Assembly (NCBI RefSeq): GCF_030486595.1
Contig: NZ_JAUJZH010000011.1
Coordinates: forward strand, 1-64,000
Source of the DNA: Variovorax ginsengisoli
Lineage (GTDB): Bacteria > Pseudomonadota > Gammaproteobacteria > Burkholderiales > Burkholderiaceae_C
Length of the DNA stretch: 64,000 bases
Direction: 5' to 3'
Shown: positions 38,661-48,952 of the stretch, piece after piece
Layout: each line of letters starts with the position of its first letter
Numbering within the stretch: position 1 is the stretch's first letter
Notes under the pieces: generated by a model
Seen by the model: only the letters and a program-made list of their open reading frames with translations
Database searches by the model: none
Told to the model about the DNA's origin: nothing
Translations under genes and position numbers: made by a program

Positions 38661-41189
38661 TCAGGCCGGCACGTAGCCCAGCTTCTTCATCGCCGGCCCC
38701 AGCGCCTTGCGGCTCTTCTCCATGCCGTCCCAGGGACCATTGCCAACCGCCAGCCGTTCGGCGATGTTGCGCACCGTCCATTGCGATGCGCTGCGCAGAT
38801 CGGGCAGTTCGTCCCATGCCAGCGGCACCGACGCGCCGAGCCCCGGACGCGAGCGCGCCGACCAGGCGCTGGCGGTGGTCGCGCCGAAACCGTTGCGCAG
38901 GTAGTCGACGAAGATCTTGCCGACGCGATTGCGCGGCCCGCTCTTGGCGACGAAGCGCTCCGGGATGGTGGTCGCCAGGTGCTGCACGACGGCTTGCGAG
39001 AAGCCCTTGACCGCATCCCAGCCGTGCTGCCGCTTGATCGGCACCAGCACGTGCAGGCCCTTGCCGCCGCTGGTCTTGAGAAAGGCCGGCAGGCCGAGCT
39101 CGGCCAGCAGCGTCTGCACCAGCATCGCCGCCTCCTGCATGCGTGCCCACGGAACGCCCTCACCCGGATCGAGGTCGAAGGTCATGCGGTCGGGCGTGTC
39201 GATCGCCTTCGACGTCGCGTTCCAGGTATGGAACTCGATCACGTTCATCTGCGCCGCCGACAGCAGCCCGCGCGCGGTGTCGATCTGCAGCAGCGGATCG
39301 TGATCGCGGTCGAGCGACGGGTCGAGCAACTTCACGCCCGGCAGCTCGCTGTGCTGCGCATGTTTCTGGAAGAACAGCTCGCCGCCGATCCCCTCGGGCG
39401 CCCGCACCAGCGACACCGGCCGCCCCTTCAGGTGCGGCAGCATGAGTTCGGCCACCTGCTCGTAGAACGCCACCAGCTCGCCCTTGGTGGTGCCGCTCTC
39501 GGTGTCGATCACGCGCTCGGCGTGGGTGATGCGCATCGCCATGGACTTCATCGCTCCTCTTTCGTGGCCGTCGGCGCGCGCGGGGGCGGCCTCGGGCGGC
39601 TCGGCGCGCTCGCGCCGGATCTGCGCCGCCGGCTTGTCGCTGCGCAGCCCCTGGAACACCGGGTGGCGGATCCGGCCCTCGCGGGTCCACTCGCCGAAGG
39701 ACACCTCGCACACCAGCACCGGCTTCACCCACTGCGCCTTGACCCCGGCGGGCTTCTCGCCGAACGGGCAGGTGTCGCTGGCCTGGCGGTCGAGCCGCGC
39801 CTTGATGTCTGCCAGCCGGCTCTCGTCGAAGCCGGTGCCGACGTTGCCGCAGTAGACCAGCGTGCCGGCATCGTCGCGCACGCCGAGCAGCAGCGCGCCG
39901 AAGCCCGAACGCGATCCCTTGGGCGCCGTGTAGCCGCCGATCACGAACTCCTGGCGGCGCTGGTTCTTGAGCTTGATCCAGTCGGGCGAGCGGCGCGAGA
40001 CATAGATCGATCCCTTGCGCTTGCCGACGATGCCTTCGAAGCCCAGCTGCGCCGACGAGGCGAGCAGGTCGCGCGGCGCGGCGTCGAAGACCTCGCTGAG
40101 ACGCAGCTGCGCCGGCGGCCGGCTGCCGAGCAGTCGCGCCAGCCGGGCGCGGCGCTCTTCGAGCGGCACCGCGCGCAGGTCGACGCCGTCGAGGAAGGGG
40201 GCGTCGAACAGCCAGTAGACGATGTCCGACGTGGCGCCGCTGTCGAAGGCGTTCTGCAGCGCCTGGAAGTCGGGAGCGCCATGCTCGCCGGCGACCACGA
40301 TCTCGCCGTCGAGCCAGGCCGAAGTCGTCTTCAGCCTGGCCAGCGACTTGGCGAGCGTGGGCAGCTTCGAGGTCCAGTCGTGGCCGTTGCGCGTGAAGCA
40401 CCGGACCTTGTCGCCGTCGATGCGGGCCAGCAGCCGATAGCCATCGAACTTGAGCTCGTAGAGCCAGTCGCCGGGCGTGGCGGGTGGCGCCGAGGCGAGA
40501 GTCGCGAGTTGCGGGGCCAGCGCTTCGGGCAGGGCCGCCTTGCGGCCCTCGCTCTTCGCGGCGCTCTTCTTTGCGACGCCCTTCTTCGCGGCCGGCGCCT
40601 CGCGCCGCACCGGGTCGTCCACGCCGCGGCCGCTCAGCACGCTGTCGGGCTCGGCCTCGACGACGTCGTAGTCGGCCAGCGGGCGCGCCTCGCCATCGCG
40701 CTCCTTGATGAGCAGCCAGGGCACCTGCTTCTCGCCCTCGCCGCGCATCCGCACCAGGGTCCAGTGGCCGCGCAGCTTGTCGCCGCGCAGTTCGAACTTG
40801 AGCTTGCCTTCGGCCAGCGCCGCGCGCGCATCGCCCTCGGCCGCCCACTGGCCGCGGTCCCAGACGATCACGCTGCCGGCGCCGTACTGCTTGGGCGGGA
40901 TCGTGCCTTCGAAGCTCGCGTAGGAGAGCGGGTGGTCCTCGACCTGCACCGCCATGCGCTTGACCGTCGGATCGAGGCAAGGCCCTTTGGGCACCGCCCA
41001 GCTCTTCAGCGTGCCGTCGAGTTCGAGGCGGAAGTCGTAGTGCAGATGGCTTGCATGGTGCTTCTGAACGACGAAGGAGAGCATGCCCCGCGCCGACTTG
41101 CCGCCGGTGCGAGGTTCGGGCGTCTTCTTGAAATCGCGCTTGCCGTGGTAGGGCGCCAGGGCGTCGCTCGCTCGAGTGGCTGCAGGCAT
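38661..41189 (-). CDS. ligD: ATP-dependent DNA ligase D (PE-LIG-POL)
   Basis: Multifunctional end-joining enzyme, 842 residues. The phosphoesterase domain comes first (HLHYDFRLELDG near 48-59). The ligase domain has the adenylated Lys247 in YELKFDGYRLLAR and the OB-fold part ending VFQGL. The polymerase/primase domain is C-terminal (from about 545, with DLDPGEGVPW and KTSGGKGLHVLVPI). This order matches Pseudomonas-type LigD. No ku gene is in the window. ATG 41189 has a GGAG site that lies inside a strong hairpin (41192-41232). Downstream of paaZ on the same strand. Confidence 0.95.
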   Translation of the reverse strand: MPAATRASDALAPYHGKRDFKKTPEPRTGGKSARGMLSFVVQKHHASHLHYDFRLELDGTLKSWAVPKGPCLDPTVKRMAVQVEDHPLSYASFEGTIPPKQYGAGSVIVWDRGQWAAEGDARAALAEGKLKFELRGDKLRGHWTLVRMRGEGEKQVPWLLIKERDGEARPLADYDVVEAEPDSVLSGRGVDDPVRREAPAAKKGVAKKSAAKSEGRKAALPEALAPQLATLASAPPATPGDWLYELKFDGYRLLARIDGDKVRCFTRNGHDWTSKLPTLAKSLARLKTTSAWLDGEIVVAGEHGAPDFQALQNAFDSGATSDIVYWLFDAPFLDGVDLRAVPLEERRARLARLLGSRPPAQLRLSEVFDAAPRDLLASSAQLGFEGIVGKRKGSIYVSRRSPDWIKLKNQRRQEFVIGGYTAPKGSRSGFGALLLGVRDDAGTLVYCGNVGTGFDESRLADIKARLDRQASDTCPFGEKPAGVKAQWVKPVLVCEVSFGEWTREGRIRHPVFQGLRSDKPAAQIRRERAEPPEAAPARADGHERGAMKSMAMRITHAERVIDTESGTTKGELVAFYEQVAELMLPHLKGRPVSLVRAPEGIGGELFFQKHAQHSELPGVKLLDPSLDRDHDPLLQIDTARGLLSAAQMNVIEFHTWNATSKAIDTPDRMTFDLDPGEGVPWARMQEAAMLVQTLLAELGLPAFLKTSGGKGLHVLVPIKRQHGWDAVKGFSQAVVQHLATTIPERFVAKSGPRNRVGKIFVDYLRNGFGATTASAWSARSRPGLGASVPLAWDELPDLRSASQWTVRNIAERLAVGNGPWDGMEKSRKALGPAMKKLGYVPA

Positions 41190-41191
41190 GG

Positions 41192-41232
41192 GGGTTCTCC
41201 AGTCTGGCACGTTAGTGTGCACTGGAGAACCC
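41192..41232 (-). promoter_or_regulatory. Hairpin covering the ligD ribosome binding site
   Basis: Perfect 12-base arms (41192-41203 GGGTTCTCCAGT and 41221-41232 ACTGGAGAACCC) with an inner GCAC/GTGC stem (41207-41210/41217-41220), a three-base bulge and a six-base loop. In the minus-strand mRNA the 3' arm contains the GGAG of the ligD ribosome site and ends two bases before the ATG. There is no T-run, so it looks like a translation-control element rather than a terminator. The function is inferred from structure only. Confidence 0.7.
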
Positions 41233-41268
41233 GCCTGTAGGAACGCGCCCCGAGTCGGAGCCCGGGCC

Positions 41269-43314
41269 TCAGCCCCGCTTGGCCACCAGCGTCAGGATGT
41301 CGTAGCTCGCGACCAGGTCGCCATCCTGGTTGGTCACCTCGACATCCCAGGCGACGACGCCTTGGCCGACGCCGTTGGCGTCCTTCTTCTGCCGATCGAT
41401 CTTGCGCTTGCAGGTGAGGCGCGCGCGGATGGTGTCGCCGATGCCCACCGGCTTGACGAAGCGCAGCGTGTCGAGGCCGTAGTTCGCCAGCACCGGGCCG
41501 GGCGCCGGCGAGACGAACAGCCCGGCCGCCGCCGACAGCACGAAGTAGCCATGCGCGATGCGCTTGCCGAACGGGCTTTCCTTGGCCGCGATCTCGTCGA
41601 AGTGCATGTAGAAGTAGTCGCCCGAGATGCCGCCGAAGGCCACGATGTCGGCCTCGCCGACGGTGCGGCGGTGGGTCAGCAGCGAGTCGCCGATGGCCAG
41701 GTCCTCGAAGTGCTTGCGGAACGGATGCAGTTCGGATTCGTTGAGCTTCGCGCCGCGCAGGTATTCGCCGGTCACGGCGGCGATCATGCTCGGCGAGCCC
41801 TGCAGCGCCGCGCGCTGCAGGTAGTGCTTGACGGCGCGCAGGCCGCCGAGCTCCTCGCCGCCGCCGGCGCGGCCCGGGCCGCCGTGCTTCAGGAAGGGCA
41901 GCGGCGAGCCATGGCCGGTCGATTCGGCCGCGGCCTCGCGGTCGAGCACCAGCATGCGGCCATGGTGGGCGGCGGCGATCGGAATCGCCTTGGCCGCGGT
42001 CGCCGGGTCCTTGGTGACCAAGGTGCCGACCAGGCTGCCGCGGCCGCGCGCGGCCAGCGCCAGTGCTTCGTCGAGGCCGTCGTAGGCCATCAGCGTGCTG
42101 ACCGGACCGAAGGCCTCGATGTCGTGCACCGCATCGTTGCCCATCGGGTCGCGGGCCAGCAGCAGGGTCGGCGAGAAGAACGCGCCTTCGGCCACGCCCT
42201 CGCCCTGCGGCGCGAAGCCGTCGCGCTCGCCGTAGACCAGTTCGGCGCCCTGCATCAGCAGGCGCACGCGCTCGGCGACGTCGGCCTGCTGCGCATGCGA
42301 GGCCAGGGCGCCCATGCGCACGTCCTCGCGCGCCGGGTCGCCGACCACGGTCTTGGCCAGCCGCGCGCGCAGCTTCTCGGCCACCGCGTCGATGTGCTGG
42401 CGCGGCACGATGGCACGGCGGATCGCGGTGCACTTCTGGCCCGACTTGACCGTCATCTCGCGCGCCACTTCCTTGACGAAGAGGTCGAACTCCTCGTCGT
42501 CGGGCGTCACGTCCGGTGCCAGGATCGCGCAGTTGAGCGAGTCGGCCTCGGCATTGAACGGGATCGACTGGCGCACGATGTTGGGGTGCACGCGCAGCTT
42601 GGCCGCGGTGTCGGCCGAGCCGGTGAAGGTCACGACGTCCATGCCGTCGAGCCGGTCGAGCAGGTCGCCGGTGCTGCCGATCACCAGCTGCAGGCTGCCT
42701 TCGGGCAACAGGCCCGAGCGGTGCATCAGGCGCACCAGCGCTTCGGTGAGGTAACTGGTCGAAGTGGCCGGCTTGCCGATGCAGGGCATGCCCGCCAGGA
42801 AGCTCGGCGCCCACTTCTCGAGCAGGCCCCAGACCGGGAAGTTGAAGGCGTTGATGTGGACCGCCACGCCGCGCCGCGGCACCAGGATGTGGGTGCCCGC
42901 GAAACCGCCCTTCTTGCCCAGGGGCATCGCCGGGCCTTCGTGCACCAGGTTGCCCGAGGGCAGCTCGTTGCCGCCGATGCCGGCATAGGCGGCCAGCGTG
43001 CCGGCGCCGCCCTCGATGTCGACCCAGCTGTCGGCGCGGGTGGCACCGGTGTGGGCCGAGACCGCGTAGAGCTCTTCCTTGTGCTCGGCCAGGTACTTGG
43101 CGAGCGCGCGCAGGCGCTGGGCCCGCTGCTGGAAGTCCATGGCCAGCAGGTTGGCGAGGCCGACCGTGCGGGCATGCTGGAGCGCCTCGCCGAAGTCGAT
43201 GGCCTCGGCATGCGTGCTGGCGACCGGCCGGCCGTTGACCGCGCTGCGCAGCGCTTGCGCTGCCTGCGCGCCGAGCCAGCGGCCGCCGATGAAGCTTTGA
43301 AGGATTTGAGTCAT
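41269..43314 (-). CDS. paaZ: Phenylacetate pathway bifunctional aldehyde dehydrogenase / oxepin-CoA hydrolase
   Basis: Opens the oxepin-CoA ring and oxidises the resulting aldehyde. 681 residues. The N-terminal aldehyde dehydrogenase has Glu256 and catalytic Cys295 in KSGQKCTAIRR. The C-terminal MaoC-like hydratase (about 530-681) has GGISGDYFYMHFDEIAAKES and RIAHGYF. The start at 43314 (MTQILQSFIGGRWLG) is set by the family. It is the last paa gene of the unit, after the liv-type transporter genes, and is separated from livF by a dispersed repeat. Confidence 0.96.
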   Translation of the reverse strand: MTQILQSFIGGRWLGAQAAQALRSAVNGRPVASTHAEAIDFGEALQHARTVGLANLLAMDFQQRAQRLRALAKYLAEHKEELYAVSAHTGATRADSWVDIEGGAGTLAAYAGIGGNELPSGNLVHEGPAMPLGKKGGFAGTHILVPRRGVAVHINAFNFPVWGLLEKWAPSFLAGMPCIGKPATSTSYLTEALVRLMHRSGLLPEGSLQLVIGSTGDLLDRLDGMDVVTFTGSADTAAKLRVHPNIVRQSIPFNAEADSLNCAILAPDVTPDDEEFDLFVKEVAREMTVKSGQKCTAIRRAIVPRQHIDAVAEKLRARLAKTVVGDPAREDVRMGALASHAQQADVAERVRLLMQGAELVYGERDGFAPQGEGVAEGAFFSPTLLLARDPMGNDAVHDIEAFGPVSTLMAYDGLDEALALAARGRGSLVGTLVTKDPATAAKAIPIAAAHHGRMLVLDREAAAESTGHGSPLPFLKHGGPGRAGGGEELGGLRAVKHYLQRAALQGSPSMIAAVTGEYLRGAKLNESELHPFRKHFEDLAIGDSLLTHRRTVGEADIVAFGGISGDYFYMHFDEIAAKESPFGKRIAHGYFVLSAAAGLFVSPAPGPVLANYGLDTLRFVKPVGIGDTIRARLTCKRKIDRQKKDANGVGQGVVAWDVEVTNQDGDLVASYDILTLVAKRG

Positions 43315-43351
43315 AGAGTTCTCCAGGAAGGAAGAGACGAGGCCGGCGCCG

Positions 43352-43419
43352 GGCCGCCCCAAGGCGGCCTGCGGCCCCCTCGGGGGGCAGCGACTACACG
43401 AAGTGAGAGAGCGTGGGGG

Positions 43420-43421
<2 letters not shown>
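43352..43421. repeat. GC-rich dispersed intergenic repeat
   Basis: A 70-base block between livF and paaZ contains a perfect hairpin (GGCCGCC 43352-43358, loop CCAA, GGCGGCC 43363-43369). A CCCCCTCGGGGG palindrome (around 43375-43386) and the tail GCAGCGACTACACGAAGTGA follow. This resembles a family of short intergenic repeats that I recall from Variovorax and relatives. No second copy was found in the window, so the family assignment is from memory. Confidence 0.5.
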
Positions 43422-44153
<732 letters not shown>

Positions 44154-44157
<4 letters not shown>

Positions 44158-45983
44158 GCAGTCACCGCCATCGGTTCTTCGTCGCTGCCGCCCAGATAGG
44201 CGTCCAGCACACGGGGATTGGATTGCACCTGGGCCGGCGTGCCCTCGGCGATGACGGCGCCGAACTCGAGCACCGTGATGCGGTCGGCCAGGTTCATGAC
44301 GAACTCCATGTCGTGCTCGACCACCAGGATGCCGAGGCCTTCCGCGCGCAGTTGCGACAGCAGTTCGGCCAGCGCCTGCTTCTCGAGGTGGCGCAGGCCG
44401 GCGGCCGGCTCGTCGAGCAGCAGCGCGGCCGGCTGGCCGGCGAGCGCGCGCGCGATCTCGACCACCCGCTGCTGGCCCAGCGCCAGCGAGGCGGCCGGCG
44501 CGTCGGCATGGGCGCCGAGTCCGCAGCGTTCGATCTGGCGGCGGGCTTCGGCCAGCAGCGCGGCCTCTTCGGCCCGGTCGAGGCGCAGCATCGATGCGAT
44601 CCAGCCGCGATGTCCGCGCCGGTGGGCGCCGAGCGCGACGTTCTCGAGCACGCTGCGGTTGCCGAGCAGCCGCACGTGCTGGAAGGTCCGGCCCAGACCG
44701 CGCGCCGCGAAGTCGCGCGAGGGCTTGCCGGTCATGGCCGCGCCGAGCAGGCGCACTTCGCCTTCGGTCGGGTCGTCGACGCCCGAGATCATGTTGAAGA
44801 AGGTGCTCTTGCCGGCGCCGTTGGGGCCGATCAGCGCATGCACCTCGCCGGCCTTGAGCGTCATGGCGACCGCGTTGTTGGCGACCAGGCCGCCGAAGCG
44901 CTTGGTCACGCGGTCGGCCTCGAGCAGCAGTTCGCCGGCGGCCGGCAGCGTGCGGGCGTCCAGCGCCGCGATCGCCTTGGCGGGCTTCACCGGCTGCGGC
45001 TTCAGGAAGCGGCCGCTCACGCGCGCCAGCGTCGGCCAGAGCCCCTCGGCGAAGCGCTGCAGCACGAACAGCATCAAGAGGCCGAAGACGATCACCTCGA
45101 AGTTGCCGCTGGCGCCCAGCAGCTTCGGCAACAGGTCCTGCAGCTGCTCCTTGACCAGCGTGATCAAGGTCGCGCCCAACACCGCGCCCCACAGGTGGCC
45201 CGAGCCGCCGACCACCGCCATGAACAGGTATTCGATGCCGATGTTGATGTTGAACGGCGTCGGGTTCACGAAGCGTTGCAGGTGCGCGTAGAGCCAGCCC
45301 GACAGGGCCGCCAGCAGCGCAGCGAGCACGAACACCTTGACCCGGTAGCGCGCCGTGTCGACACCCATCGATTCGGCCATCACGCGGCCCGACTTGAGCG
45401 CCCGCACGGCGCGGCCCTCGCGCGAGTCGAGCAGGTTGTGCAGCGCCCACAGCGCCAGCAGCAGCACCGCCCAGATCAGCGGCCCGAGCGCCCGCGGCGA
45501 CGCCAGCGAGACGCCGAAGACCGTCAGTGCCGGGACGCCCGTGATGCCGGTCTGGCCGCCGAGGAACTCGAGGTTGCCGAACAGGAAGTAGAGGCTCAGG
45601 CCCCAGGCGATGGTGCACAGCGGCAGGTAGTGGCCCGAGAGCTTGAGCGTGATCGCGCCGAGCCCCCAGGCGACCAGGAAGGTCAGCAGCAGGCCGAACA
45701 GCAGGCCGACCCATGGCAGCAGTGGCGCAGGCACGACGCCGCCGAGCGCGGCGGCGGCGGTCGGCGAGGTGCAGACCCAGGCGGTGGCATAGGCCCCCAC
45801 GGCGACGAAGGCCGCCTGGCCGAAGGAGGTCATGCCGCCGACGCCGGTGAGCATCACGAGTCCGGCCGCGACCAGCGAATAGAGCGCGATGTAGCTGAAC
45901 AGCGTGACCGTGAACTCGGGCAGCCAGGGCCAGCTGAGCGCCAGCGCGGCGATGCAGAGGAGGGTGAGGTGGCGACGGGTCAT
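44154..45983 (-). CDS. LivM permease fused to LivG ATPase
   Basis: A single 609-residue protein joins a LivM-type inner-membrane permease (residues 1 to about 330, with MTSFGQAAFVAVGAYATAWV, LSGHYLPLCTIAWGLSLYFL and the EAA-like VVGGSGHLWGAVLGA) to a LivG-type ATPase. The ATPase (about 355-609) has Walker A GPNGAGKSTF, signature LALGQQRVVEIARAL, Walker B LLLDEPAAGL and H-loop VVEHDM. There is no stop between them. ATG 45983 overlaps the livH stop by four bases. Such fusions occur in this transporter family. Confidence 0.93.
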
Positions 45984-47008
45984 TCCTCGTCCTCCACATG
46001 ACGGCTGCGCAGCGATCGCCACCAGAGCACAGGGATGATCAAGGTGAACACCAGCACTTCCTTGAAGGCGCTGGCCCAGAAAGAGGAGAAGGCTTCGAGC
46101 TGCCCGACCAGCAACGCGCCCAGCAGCGCGATCGGGTAGCTGCCGAGGCCACCGACGATGGCGGCCACGAAGCCCTTGAGGCCGATCAGAAAGCCGGTGT
46201 CGTAGTAGACCGTGGTCAGCGGCGCGATCAGCAGGCCCGAGACCGCGCCGATCAGCGCCGAGAGCGCGAAGCTCAGGTCGCCCGAGAGGTCGGTCGGAAT
46301 GCCCATCAGCCGCGCACCGACCCGGTTCATCGCGGTGGCGCGCAGCGCCTTGCCGACAATCGAACGTTCGAAGAACAGGAACATCAGCACCACCAGCACG
46401 AAGGCGACGCCGACCACCACCAGCGACTGGCCGCTGATCGGCACGCCGCCGATGTCGAAGCGCGCTTCCGAGAAGGCCGGGGTGCGCGAACCCTCGGCGC
46501 CGAAGAACAGCAGGCCGAGGCCGACCAGCACGCCATGCAGCGCCACCGAGACGATCAGCAGGATCAGCACCGTCGCGTGGGCCAGCGGACGGTAGGCCAG
46601 CCGGTAGAGCAGCGGCCCCAGCGGCGTGATGAGGAACAGCGTGGTCACCGCCTGCAGCGCCAGCGACGAGGGGCGCAGGCCCAGCACCAGGCCGGCCGCG
46701 AGCACGGGAAACAGAACCGTCCAGACCAGCGTCGACTTCCAGTCGACCGTCGCCCCGCGCTTCCAGCGCCAGGCCTCGACCACCAGCGTCATCGCGGCCA
46801 GCGCGACCAGCAGCCACAGCGTGGCCGGCACGCGCCCGGCGGTCAGCGCCGCCATCGACAGCGCGCCGAACGCGACCAGTTCGCCCTGCGGGATGAAGAT
46901 CACCCGCGTGACTGAAAACACCAGCACCAGGGCCAAGGCCATCAGTCCGTAGACCGCGCCGTTGACGATGCCGTCCTGCCCGAGCAACAGGGCAATCTGC
47001 AAGTCCAT
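45980..47008 (-). CDS. livH: ABC transporter permease, LivH type
   Basis: Inner-membrane permease of 342 residues, somewhat longer than typical LivH because of an N-terminal hydrophobic region with WRWKRGATVDWKST between helices. It starts MDLQIALLLGQDGIVNGAVY. The family features VIFIPQGELVAFGAL, RATAMNRVGARLMGI and the EAA-loop region VAAIVGGLGSYPIALLGALL are present. It pairs with the LivM half of the fusion. It follows livK with an 88-base gap containing a 24-base palindrome. Confidence 0.92.
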   Translation of the reverse strand: MDLQIALLLGQDGIVNGAVYGLMALALVLVFSVTRVIFIPQGELVAFGALSMAALTAGRVPATLWLLVALAAMTLVVEAWRWKRGATVDWKSTLVWTVLFPVLAAGLVLGLRPSSLALQAVTTLFLITPLGPLLYRLAYRPLAHATVLILLIVSVALHGVLVGLGLLFFGAEGSRTPAFSEARFDIGGVPISGQSLVVVGVAFVLVVLMFLFFERSIVGKALRATAMNRVGARLMGIPTDLSGDLSFALSALIGAVSGLLIAPLTTVYYDTGFLIGLKGFVAAIVGGLGSYPIALLGALLVGQLEAFSSFWASAFKEVLVFTLIIPVLWWRSLRSRHVEDEE

Positions 47009-47057
47009 ATTGATTCCGGATCGGCCGTGCGGCGGCCTTCATTCATCGGAGGGAGGC

Positions 47058-47081
47058 AGGAGGCGCCGCGCGGCGCCTCCT
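47058..47081. promoter_or_regulatory. 24-base perfect palindrome between livK and livH
   Basis: Both halves are fully complementary (AGGAGGCGCCGC at 47058-47069 and its complement at 47070-47081). In the livK-livH mRNA this would form a very stable GC hairpin 16 bases after the livK stop codon. No T-run follows on the minus strand. It may stabilise livK mRNA or reduce read-through so that the binding protein is made in excess (inference). Confidence 0.55.
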
Positions 47082-47096
47082 TTCAAGCGGCTGCGC

Positions 47097-48251
47097 TCAG
47101 TTCGCCGGAGGGATGTACTTCCAGGCGCCGTTCTCGATCTTCACCATCACGCGTGCGCGCTGATCCAGACCCAGGTGATCGTTCGGCGTCATGTTGAACA
47201 CGCCGTGCGCACCGGGCAGCTCCTTGACCTGCTCGAGCGCATCGCGCAGCGCCGCGCGGAACTCGGGCGTGCCCGGCTGCGCCTTCTTGAGCGCCACCGG
47301 CACCGCGGCGGCCATCAGCAGGCCGGTGTCCCAGGCGTGGGCACCGAAGGTCGAGACCGTGCCCTTGCCGTTGGCGGCTTCGTAGGCGGCGACGTAGGCC
47401 AGCGCCGACTTCTTCACAGGGTTGCTCGCGGGCAGCTGCTCGGCCACCAGCACCGGGCCGGCCGGCAGCAGCGTGCCTTCGACGTCCTTGCCGCCGACAC
47501 GCAGGAAGTCGGCATTGGCCACGCCGTGGGTCTGGTAGATCTTGCCGGCGTAGCCGCGTTCCTTGAGGCTCTTCTGCGGCAGCGCGGCCGGCGTGCCGGA
47601 GCCCGCGACCAGCACCGCATCGGGCTTGGCCGACATCAGCTTGAGCGTCTGGCCGGTGACCGAGGTGTCGGTGCGCGAATAGCGCTCGTTGGCGACGATC
47701 TGCAGCTTCTTGAGCTCGGCGGCCTTGGCGAATTCCTGGTACCAGCCTTCGCCGTAGGCGTCGGAGAAGCCGACGAAGCCGACCGTCTTCACGCCGCTGG
47801 CGGCCATGTGCTCGGCGATCGCGAGCGACATCATGATGTCGTTCTGCGGCGTCTTGAAGACCCAGCGCTTCTTGGCATCCATCGGCTCGATGATGCGGGC
47901 CGAGGCGGCCATCGAGATCACCGGCGTCTGGCTCTCGGCCGCGACGTCGATCATCGCCAGCGAGTTCGGCGTGGTGGTCGAGCCCAGGATGATGTCGACC
48001 TTGTTCTCGGAGATCAGCTTGCGCGTGTTGTTGACCGCGGCGGTGGTGTCGCTGGCGTCGTCGAGCACGATGTAGTTGATCTTCTGGCCGCCGATGGTCT
48101 TGGGCATCAGCGCGATCGTGTTCTTCTCGGGGATGCCGAGCGAGGCGGCCGGGCCGGTGGCCGACACGGTGACGCCGACGTTGATGTCGGCCTGGGCCAG
48201 CGCCGAGGCCAGCAGCATCGCGGCGAGGGCGATCGGTTTGAGTAGTTTCAT
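47097..48251 (-). CDS. ABC transporter periplasmic binding protein, LivK type
   Basis: 384 residues with a signal peptide (MKLLKPIALAAMLLASALAQ, cleavage near AQA-D). The mature protein is a type I periplasmic binding protein: INVGVTVSATGPAASLGIPE, IILGSTTTPNSLAMIDVAAE, KTVGFVGFSDAYGEGWYQEF and YQTHGVANADFLRVGGKDVE. It probably captures phenylacetate or a related acid for the adjacent permeases, given its place in the paa unit; the ligand is not readable from the sequence. Located between the TetR gene and livH. Confidence 0.92.
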   Translation of the reverse strand: MKLLKPIALAAMLLASALAQADINVGVTVSATGPAASLGIPEKNTIALMPKTIGGQKINYIVLDDASDTTAAVNNTRKLISENKVDIILGSTTTPNSLAMIDVAAESQTPVISMAASARIIEPMDAKKRWVFKTPQNDIMMSLAIAEHMAASGVKTVGFVGFSDAYGEGWYQEFAKAAELKKLQIVANERYSRTDTSVTGQTLKLMSAKPDAVLVAGSGTPAALPQKSLKERGYAGKIYQTHGVANADFLRVGGKDVEGTLLPAGPVLVAEQLPASNPVKKSALAYVAAYEAANGKGTVSTFGAHAWDTGLLMAAAVPVALKKAQPGTPEFRAALRDALEQVKELPGAHGVFNMTPNDHLGLDQRARVMVKIENGAWKYIPPAN

Positions 48252-48305
48252 TCGGGTTGTCTCCGGTTTTTCGAGGGGGTTGAGGATAAGCGGGAAGCGT
48301 GGGCG

Positions 48306-48929
48306 TCAGTCGTCGATGGCCGTCACGCGAACAGGCGTTTGCACGGCGGGCAGGCCGCCGAGAAAAAGGTCGGCCACCACCGGCGCCATCGCGTCGTAGT
48401 CGAGCTCGCCGTCGGGGCGCATCCAGATGAACATCCAGTTGATCATGCCGAACAGCAGCATGGTCAGCGGCTTGGCCAGCGCGGCCTGCTCCAGGTCGGG
48501 CCGCAGTTCGGCGACCACGCGCGCGAATCCCGCCACCACGGTGCGCTGCGTGCCGAGCACGCGCTCGCGGTCGTCTTCCTCGAGGAACTTGACGTCCTCG
48601 GTCAGCACCCGATGCGCGTGCTTGGCGCCGGCGTATTCCTCGACGAAGCGGCGGATCAGTTCGCGCAGCCGCGCGGCCGGCGCCAGGCCCTGCCGCTCGA
48701 CGTCGCTCACCAGGTCCTCGAGGCGCGAGACGTGGTTCTCGGCGATGCTCACGAGCAGGCTGTATTTGTCGCGGTAGTAGTGATAGAGCAGCGCCTTCGA
48801 GAAGCCGCAGGCCTCCGCCACCTGGTTCATCGAGGTCGCCGAATAGCCGCGGTTGGCGAACAGCAGCGCGGCATGCTCCAGGATCATGTCGCGTTGGTCG
48901 TCGTATCCGGCAGCTCGTCCTCGGGCCAT
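48306..48929 (-). CDS. TetR-family regulator of the phenylacetate cluster (PaaR-like)
   Basis: 207 residues. The N-terminal helix-turn-helix is NRGYSATSMNQVAEACGFSK then ALLYHYYRDKYSLLVSI, typical TetR. The C-terminal ligand domain includes FVEEYAGAKHAHRVLTEDVK. Its place within the paa unit, between paaE and livK, and the presence of a TetR-type palindrome before paaG suggest it represses the pathway and is released by phenylacetyl-CoA, as TetR-type PaaR proteins are (known for the family; inferred here). Confidence 0.88.
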   Translation of the reverse strand: MARGRAAGYDDQRDMILEHAALLFANRGYSATSMNQVAEACGFSKALLYHYYRDKYSLLVSIAENHVSRLEDLVSDVERQGLAPAARLRELIRRFVEEYAGAKHAHRVLTEDVKFLEEDDRERVLGTQRTVVAGFARVVAELRPDLEQAALAKPLTMLLFGMINWMFIWMRPDGELDYDAMAPVVADLFLGGLPAVQTPVRVTAIDD

Positions 48930-48952
48930 GGCTTCCTTCGGGGGTGTTGGTT

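Noticed and set aside
41205..41220. Sigma-54-like promoter (TGGCAC then TGC) inside the ligD hairpin
   Set aside because: The GG and GC elements are one base too far apart, and the sequence is better explained by the hairpin.
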